Source: Kitasatospora azatica KCTC 9699 (GTDB lineage Bacteria; Actinomycetota; Actinomycetes; Streptomycetales; Streptomycetaceae). From it: a stretch of DNA of 64,000 nt. The first letter of the stretch is position 1, and each line of letters opens with the position of its first letter. The notes beneath the pieces were generated by a model. It did no database searches and was not told the origin of the DNA. It saw only the letters and a list, made by a program, of their open reading frames with translations. Location: positions 62,001-126,000 of the forward strand of contig NZ_JQMO01000002.1 of the NCBI RefSeq assembly GCF_000744785.1. Reading direction: 5' to 3'. Positions 60,200 to 64,000 of the stretch are shown piece by piece. The translations under genes were made by a program, and so were the position numbers.

Positions 60200-61345
60200 G
60201 TGCTTCGTACGGTGTCATGGCTGCTGCGGACCGGCGCGTACGCGTGCGTCGGCCTGAAGACCCTCGTCCACCCTCCGGCCGGGACCGGGAGCCTCGCCCT
60301 CGCCGTCGCCGCTTACGCGCTCTGTGGCGTGGCCCTGCTGGTGTGGGGGCTCACCGATGTCACCGGCGACGCGGCCGCGGGCCATGCCCCACGGCTGCGG
60401 CTGCTGCTCGGTGCCGCCGCCGTCCTCGCGGGGTGCGCCAGTGCCCTACCGCACGCCGGATCACTCATCGGTCTGGCACTGCTCTTCGTCATGCAACTGG
60501 GCACCGAGGCGAGCCTCCCGGTGGGCTGGGCCGCGGCGGGCTGCACGGTGGCGGCGGTGGAGACCGGGGTACTGGTCAGCGGGGCGGGCCGCGGGATCGC
60601 CCTCGGCTATCCGCTGTTGGTGGTCACGGTGCTGATCGCCAGCCACAACCGGCGCGCCTGGCGGCTGCGTGCCGAGCAGTCCGCGGACCTGCTAGCCCAG
60701 GCCGAGCTGCTGCGCGCCGAGCAGCGCCGGGTGGCCGTGCTGGACGAGCGCACCCGGATCGCCCGCGAGATCCATGACGTACTGGCCCACTCGCTCGGTG
60801 CCCTGAGCATCCAGATCCAGGCCGCCAGCGCCGTGTTGACGGACCATCAGGACATCGACCGGGCCGTGACCGTGCTCGCCGGGGCGCGGCGACTGACCGC
60901 CGACGGCCTCACCGAGACTCGCCGCGCGGTGCACGCCCTGCGCTCGTCCCTCGCACCGCTCGACGAGGAACTGGCCAAGGCGGCGGACACCCACCGGCAA
61001 AGGCACGGCGTACCGGTGCGGCTCACCGTCGAGGGCGAGCCCTTCCCACTCCCCGCGGACCAGGCACTGCCCCTCTTCCGCACCGCGCAGGAAGCCCTGA
61101 CCAACGCCGCCAAACACGCTCCCACCCAGCCGGTGGAGGTCATCCTGACCTACGAGGACGACCACGTGACACTCACCCTCGACAACCCGCTCACCCAACG
61201 AGCCGGTGACAGGCCGCAGTTCGCCACCGTCGACGGCGGCTACGGGCTCACCGGGATGCGCGAGCGCCTCCTGCTGCTGGGCGGGACGCTCGACGCGGGG
61301 GCACGGGACGGCCGGTGGCGCGTGTGCGCCGAGGTGCCGCGATGA
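60200..61345 (+). CDS. Two-component sensor histidine kinase
   Basis: I chose GTG 60200 because a TATCCT box precedes it by 6 bases, as in leaderless transcripts. GTG 60095, overlapping the upstream stop, is the alternative. Membrane segments at the N-terminus (LALAVAAYALCGVALLVWGL, LIGLALLFVMQL) are followed by the HisKA_3 site (RIAREIHDVLAHSLGALSIQ) and an HATPase domain (TAQEALTNAAKHAPTQPVEV, GYGLTGMRERLLLLGGTLDA). It signals to the regulator that begins inside its last codons. Confidence 0.85.
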   Translation: MLRTVSWLLRTGAYACVGLKTLVHPPAGTGSLALAVAAYALCGVALLVWGLTDVTGDAAAGHAPRLRLLLGAAAVLAGCASALPHAGSLIGLALLFVMQLGTEASLPVGWAAAGCTVAAVETGVLVSGAGRGIALGYPLLVVTVLIASHNRRAWRLRAEQSADLLAQAELLRAEQRRVAVLDERTRIAREIHDVLAHSLGALSIQIQAASAVLTDHQDIDRAVTVLAGARRLTADGLTETRRAVHALRSSLAPLDEELAKAADTHRQRHGVPVRLTVEGEPFPLPADQALPLFRTAQEALTNAAKHAPTQPVEVILTYEDDHVTLTLDNPLTQRAGDRPQFATVDGGYGLTGMRERLLLLGGTLDAGARDGRWRVCAEVPR

Positions 61346-62052
61346 GCGCCCAGGACGCCCGGCCGCTGCGGGTGGTGGTCGCCGACGACCAGGCCAGCGT
61401 CCGGGAGGGCCTGGCCCTCATGCTCGACCTGCTCCCGGACATCGACGTCGTGGCCTCCGCGGCCAACGGCCAAGAGGCGCTCGACCGGGTCGCCGAGCAC
61501 CACCCCGACGCGATCCTGCTCGACCTGCACATGCCGGTGCTCGACGGCACCGAGACCACCCGCAGGCTCACCGCCGACCACCCCGGGGTCGCCGTCGTCG
61601 TCCTGACCACCTACGCCGACGACACCTCCGTCCTGGAAACGCTGCGGGCCGGGGCCCGCGCCTACCTCACCAAGGACGCCGACCGTCTGCACATCGCCCG
61701 TACCCTGCACAGTGCTGCCGCGGGCCTGTCCGTCCTCGACCCCAAGGTCCAGGCCACCCTGCTCGCCGCGGCGAGCAGGGTGGCAAGTGCTCCCGCCCGG
61801 CCCCCGCACCCCGACCCCGCCGACCCGCCGCACCCCGACCCCGCCGACCCGCCGCTCCCCGACGGCCTGACCCGCCGCGAGGCGGAGATCCTCACACTGA
61901 TGGCACGCGGCATGACGAATACCGAGATCGCCGCCGCCCTCTTCCTGAGCGGCAACACCGTGAAGACCCACATCAGCCGCGTCTTCACCAAAACCGGCTC
62001 CCGCGACCGCGTCGCGGCCGTCCGCTACGCCGGCGACCACGGCCTGGGCTGA
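61342..62052 (+). CDS. NarL/FixJ-type response regulator
   Basis: ATG 61342 overlaps the kinase stop (ATGA). The receiver has VVVADDQASVREGLALMLDL, DAILLDLHMPVLDGTETTRR (Asp) and LTKDADRLHIAR (Lys). A long Pro-rich linker with tandem HPDPADPP copies follows, then a LuxR HTH (LTRREAEILTLMARGMTNTE, ALFLSGNTVKTHISRVFTKT). The linker is longer than usual. It is the cognate partner of the kinase. Confidence 0.92.
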   Translation: MSAQDARPLRVVVADDQASVREGLALMLDLLPDIDVVASAANGQEALDRVAEHHPDAILLDLHMPVLDGTETTRRLTADHPGVAVVVLTTYADDTSVLETLRAGARAYLTKDADRLHIARTLHSAAAGLSVLDPKVQATLLAAASRVASAPARPPHPDPADPPHPDPADPPLPDGLTRREAEILTLMARGMTNTEIAAALFLSGNTVKTHISRVFTKTGSRDRVAAVRYAGDHGLG

Positions 62053-62067
62053 CCGGTCCCGCGCACG

Positions 62068-62246
62068 GGCTTGACGGGTCCTTCGTGTCGGCTTCCACCG
62101 TGCGCAGCTGGCTGGACCGGGACACGCTCAAATCCTGGCAGCACCGCTGCTGGATCTTCATCACCGGCCCCGACTTCCGCACCAAGGCCCAGCGCGTGCT
62201 GGATCTCCACCCGAGCACGCTTCCCTTCGGGCTCACGGGCAGCTGA
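62068..62246 (+). pseudogene. IS630-type transposase fragment
   Basis: The frame reads SFVSASTVRSWLDRDTLKSW, then QHRCWIFITGPDFRTKAQRV and LDLHPSTLPFG and stops at 62246. This is the start of the middle region of an IS630/ISXO-like transposase (SASTVRRWLxxDALKPWQxRSWIF). The catalytic region is absent. It follows the response regulator directly. Confidence 0.6.
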
Positions 62247-62282
62247 TGCGCTTCGGCGGCGGCTTCTGTCAGGCTGGACCTC

Positions 62283-62810
62283 ATGAGCGTGGAACGGTCC
62301 CGGCGTCTGGTCGTCTTGCGGCATGCCAAATCCGCCTGGCCCGAGGGTGTGGGCGACCGCGACCGACCGCTGGCCGCACGAGGGCTGCGCGACGCCCCGG
62401 CCGCGGGCCGATGGCTGCGCACGGCCGGGTGCGGGCCGGACGCCGTCGTGTGCTCACCGGCCCGCCGCACCCGCCAGACCTGGGACCTGGTCGCGGCTGA
62501 ACTGGATGCCGTACCGGCGGTGACCTTCGACGAGCGCGTGTACGGCGCCAGTCTCCCCGTTCTCCTCGACGTGCTGCACGAGACGCTGGAGCAGGTGCGG
62601 TGCCTGCTGCTGGTAGGTCACTTCCCTGGTGTGCAGGAGCTTGCGCTGGCTCTCGCCCGTGACGCGCTGGGCGACGCACGGGAGCGGATGTCGGCGAAGT
62701 TCCCGACATCCGCTCTCGCGGCGCTGGCGATGAGTGATCGGTGGGACCAGGTCGGCGAAGGCTCCGCGGTGCTGACCGACTTCGTCGTCCCCCGCGGCCA
62801 AAAACCCTGA
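62283..62810 (+). CDS. sixA: Phosphohistidine phosphatase SixA
   Basis: The 175-residue protein has the histidine-phosphatase motif LVVLRHAKSAWPEGVGDRDR, then VVCSPARRTRQTWDLVAAEL and the second site CLLLVGHFPGVQELALALAR. SixA removes phosphate from phosphohistidine proteins. Length and order of motifs are normal. The ATG is preceded by a weak ribosome site (CTGGACCTC). Related genes are widespread in actinobacterial chromosomes. Confidence 0.9.
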   Translation: MSVERSRRLVVLRHAKSAWPEGVGDRDRPLAARGLRDAPAAGRWLRTAGCGPDAVVCSPARRTRQTWDLVAAELDAVPAVTFDERVYGASLPVLLDVLHETLEQVRCLLLVGHFPGVQELALALARDALGDARERMSAKFPTSALAALAMSDRWDQVGEGSAVLTDFVVPRGQKP

Positions 62811-62899
62811 TCCACATGACCGTAGACGATGAACAGTGGGCAACCAACCCGCGACTTCTCGGTGGAACACGGGAGGCTGGCGGCCGGTTGCGCGCTCGG

Positions 62900-63784
62900 T
62901 CAGAGCAGACCCAGATCCCGGGTGAGTTCCAGAGCGAGCACGCGGTCCGCTGACGCGAAGGTCTCGAACCTGGCACCGGCGGCGAGGCCGTCCGCCCGCT
63001 GGACGTCTCCAAGGAGAGCGAGCGCGGCCGGGGTGTCGAGGTCGCAGGTGAATGCGGCGGCAACGCGGCGGCGGATCTCGTCGGGGACGGGCCGCGAGGG
63101 CGCGTGTGCCCAGTCGGCGACGTGTCGGCGCCAGTCCCGCAACGTCTCGGCGGCGTTGCTCAGCGCCTGCGGATCGGTGCGGGCGAGTTCGCGATACGGG
63201 TGGGAGAGCAGCACCAGGCGCAGTGCTGTCGCATCACCCGCACCGCCGGCGAGCGCCTCGACCACGCCGCTCTCCTCGGACGACCTCCCAACGTCGCCGA
63301 CGGCGATCCACACGCCGTCGGGGCCGTGCGGCCAGTCGGCGCCGGACGCGACCACGTGCACGTCCACCGACCCCTGCAGAGCCGCCCGTACCTCACTCGG
63401 GCCGACGACGGCGACCGGCGGATGGACGCCGAGCGCGGCCGCGGCGCGGTCCAGGAGCTTGACCTGCTCCGGATCAAGGTCCGGCACGGCGAGGATCCGC
63501 ACTACCTGGAGGCCCTCCCACTCCGCGACGCGCTGCAGAACATCGCCGATCAGCACGGCCCGAAGCTCGGTCAGCCCGACCCGACCACCGCCGTCGCCTG
63601 CCGGGAGGTGGACACAGGTCCGCACGAGAATCCGGTCCCCGGAAGGGATCCTTGCCGACTTCCCGGTACGCGCGTCGACGACCCGAAGCCCGGGCCGCGA
63701 GCCGCCGTCCACTGTCCGGGCGAGCGCCTCGGGCCACAGGGCGAAGCCGTCACCGAAAGCCGGGTCGGTGCTCACTCCAGGCAC
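62900..63784 (-). CDS. Cysteinyl-tRNA-synthetase-like protein
   Basis: The ATG/GTG start at 63784 overlaps the upstream gene end, giving 294 residues. The N-terminal part (RPGLRVVDARTGKSARIPSG, LTELRAVLIGDVLQRVAEW) and C-terminal DALR-like helices (EIRRRVAAAFTCDLDTPAAL, SADRVLALELTRDLGLL) resemble Streptomyces CysRS-like paralogs. The synthetase HIGH and KMSKS motifs are not seen, so it may not charge tRNA. The role is unknown. Confidence 0.55.
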   Translation of the reverse strand: MPGVSTDPAFGDGFALWPEALARTVDGGSRPGLRVVDARTGKSARIPSGDRILVRTCVHLPAGDGGGRVGLTELRAVLIGDVLQRVAEWEGLQVVRILAVPDLDPEQVKLLDRAAAALGVHPPVAVVGPSEVRAALQGSVDVHVVASGADWPHGPDGVWIAVGDVGRSSEESGVVEALAGGAGDATALRLVLLSHPYRELARTDPQALSNAAETLRDWRRHVADWAHAPSRPVPDEIRRRVAAAFTCDLDTPAALALLGDVQRADGLAAGARFETFASADRVLALELTRDLGLL

Positions 63785-64000
63785 CCGGTCAGCCGCTGGC
63801 AGGCGTGCTGGGCCTCGGCGAGAAAGTGGTCGGCCTCAGCCCGCGAACCCCACCCCGTCATCTCGGTAGCGCCGCTGGGCGCGACCCGGGCCAGCGCAGC
63901 GGCCCAGGCCTCGGGGTCCACCTGCCACCGGGGCGATTCGGCATGGTGCGGATCGTCCACCACGCACAGCACCTCGTCACGCGGCTGGTCCTTCCGGCGC
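63772..64000 (-). CDS. Partial hypothetical protein, C-terminus
   Basis: The frame is open to the window edge and reads DEVLCVVDDPHHAESPRWQV, then DPEAWAAALARVAPSGATEM and EAQHACQRLTGCLE. Its end overlaps the CysRS-like start by 13 bases, so the two are probably co-translated. An in-frame start at 63972 is possible, but the text before it looks coding. Function unknown. Confidence 0.5.
   Translation of the reverse strand, partial: RRKDQPRDEVLCVVDDPHHAESPRWQVDPEAWAAALARVAPSGATEMTGWGSRAEADHFLAEAQHACQRLTGCLE

Noticed and set aside
1..64000. tRNA or rRNA genes and attachment sites
   Set aside because: I saw no convincing T-arm or anticodon arm, nor conserved rRNA runs. GGTTCGAGTCC at about 47950 lies in tnsA coding sequence.

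Overview
The window is very GC-rich, third-position G/C-biased DNA with many GTG starts and short overlapping operons, which fits an actinomycete of the Streptomyces/Kitasatospora type. The adjacent tap and tpg genes near 45-47.6 kb encode the telomere-associated and terminal proteins of linear Streptomyces replicons. The window is therefore best read as a linear plasmid or a chromosome arm. No telomere, replication origin, rRNA, tRNA or CRISPR array was seen.

Layout. 0-7.3 kb: small accessory genes, including a barstar-domain immunity protein, plus decayed or duplicated small genes. 7.4-12 kb: an intact ISAzo13-type element, then an intact IS21-type element (istA/istB) that splits a small Cys-rich gene with a visible 5-bp target duplication. 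12-14 kb: gene debris, including C-terminal stubs of families that are intact elsewhere in the window. 14-18 kb: a 1224-residue membrane-anchored TPR protein and a recombinase-like fragment. 18-24.4 kb: an HTH/TPR regulator divergent from a sugar cassette (dTDP-glucose 4,6-dehydratase, ATP-grasp ligase, DegT-family aminotransferase, with a MurG-like glycosyltransferase convergent). 24.5-36 kb: remnants (DUF397, DUF3732, Tn554-type recombinase/DUF6262) mixed with small orphan immunity-like genes. 35.6-39.2 kb: a HEPN/Toprim-type protein, a PrsW-like protease and a membrane-anchored partner. 39.6-44.6 kb: the intact Cys-rich gene, a DUF1963/YwqG-like gene with one frameshift, a DUF4291 gene and another ISAzo13 remnant. 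44.8-47.6 kb: tap-tpg. 47.7-52.3 kb: a Tn7-like tnsA-tnsB-tnsC-tniQ operon just behind tap, transcribed away from it. 52.4-54.5 kb: a DUF4265 gene, a zinc-ribbon gene and an IS630 element. 54.6-64 kb: more chromosome-like content (response regulators, a histidine kinase, a lipase-like hydrolase, membrane proteins, SixA, a CysRS-like protein), with several truncated neighbours.

How it works together. Three themes recur. The first is telomere maintenance of a linear replicon (tap-tpg). The second is heavy transposon traffic (ISAzo13, IS21, IS630, Tn7-like, Tn554-like debris), which explains most broken genes. The third is a reservoir of small, repeatedly duplicated genes of unknown or immunity-like function. 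Three of these, or two paralogs plus a neighbour, share a conserved upstream block. The most self-contained candidate systems are the 18-24 kb sugar/ATP-grasp cassette, the HEPN/Toprim gene and the TnsABC-TniQ transposon. Family assignments were made by reading the proteins and were not checked by search.
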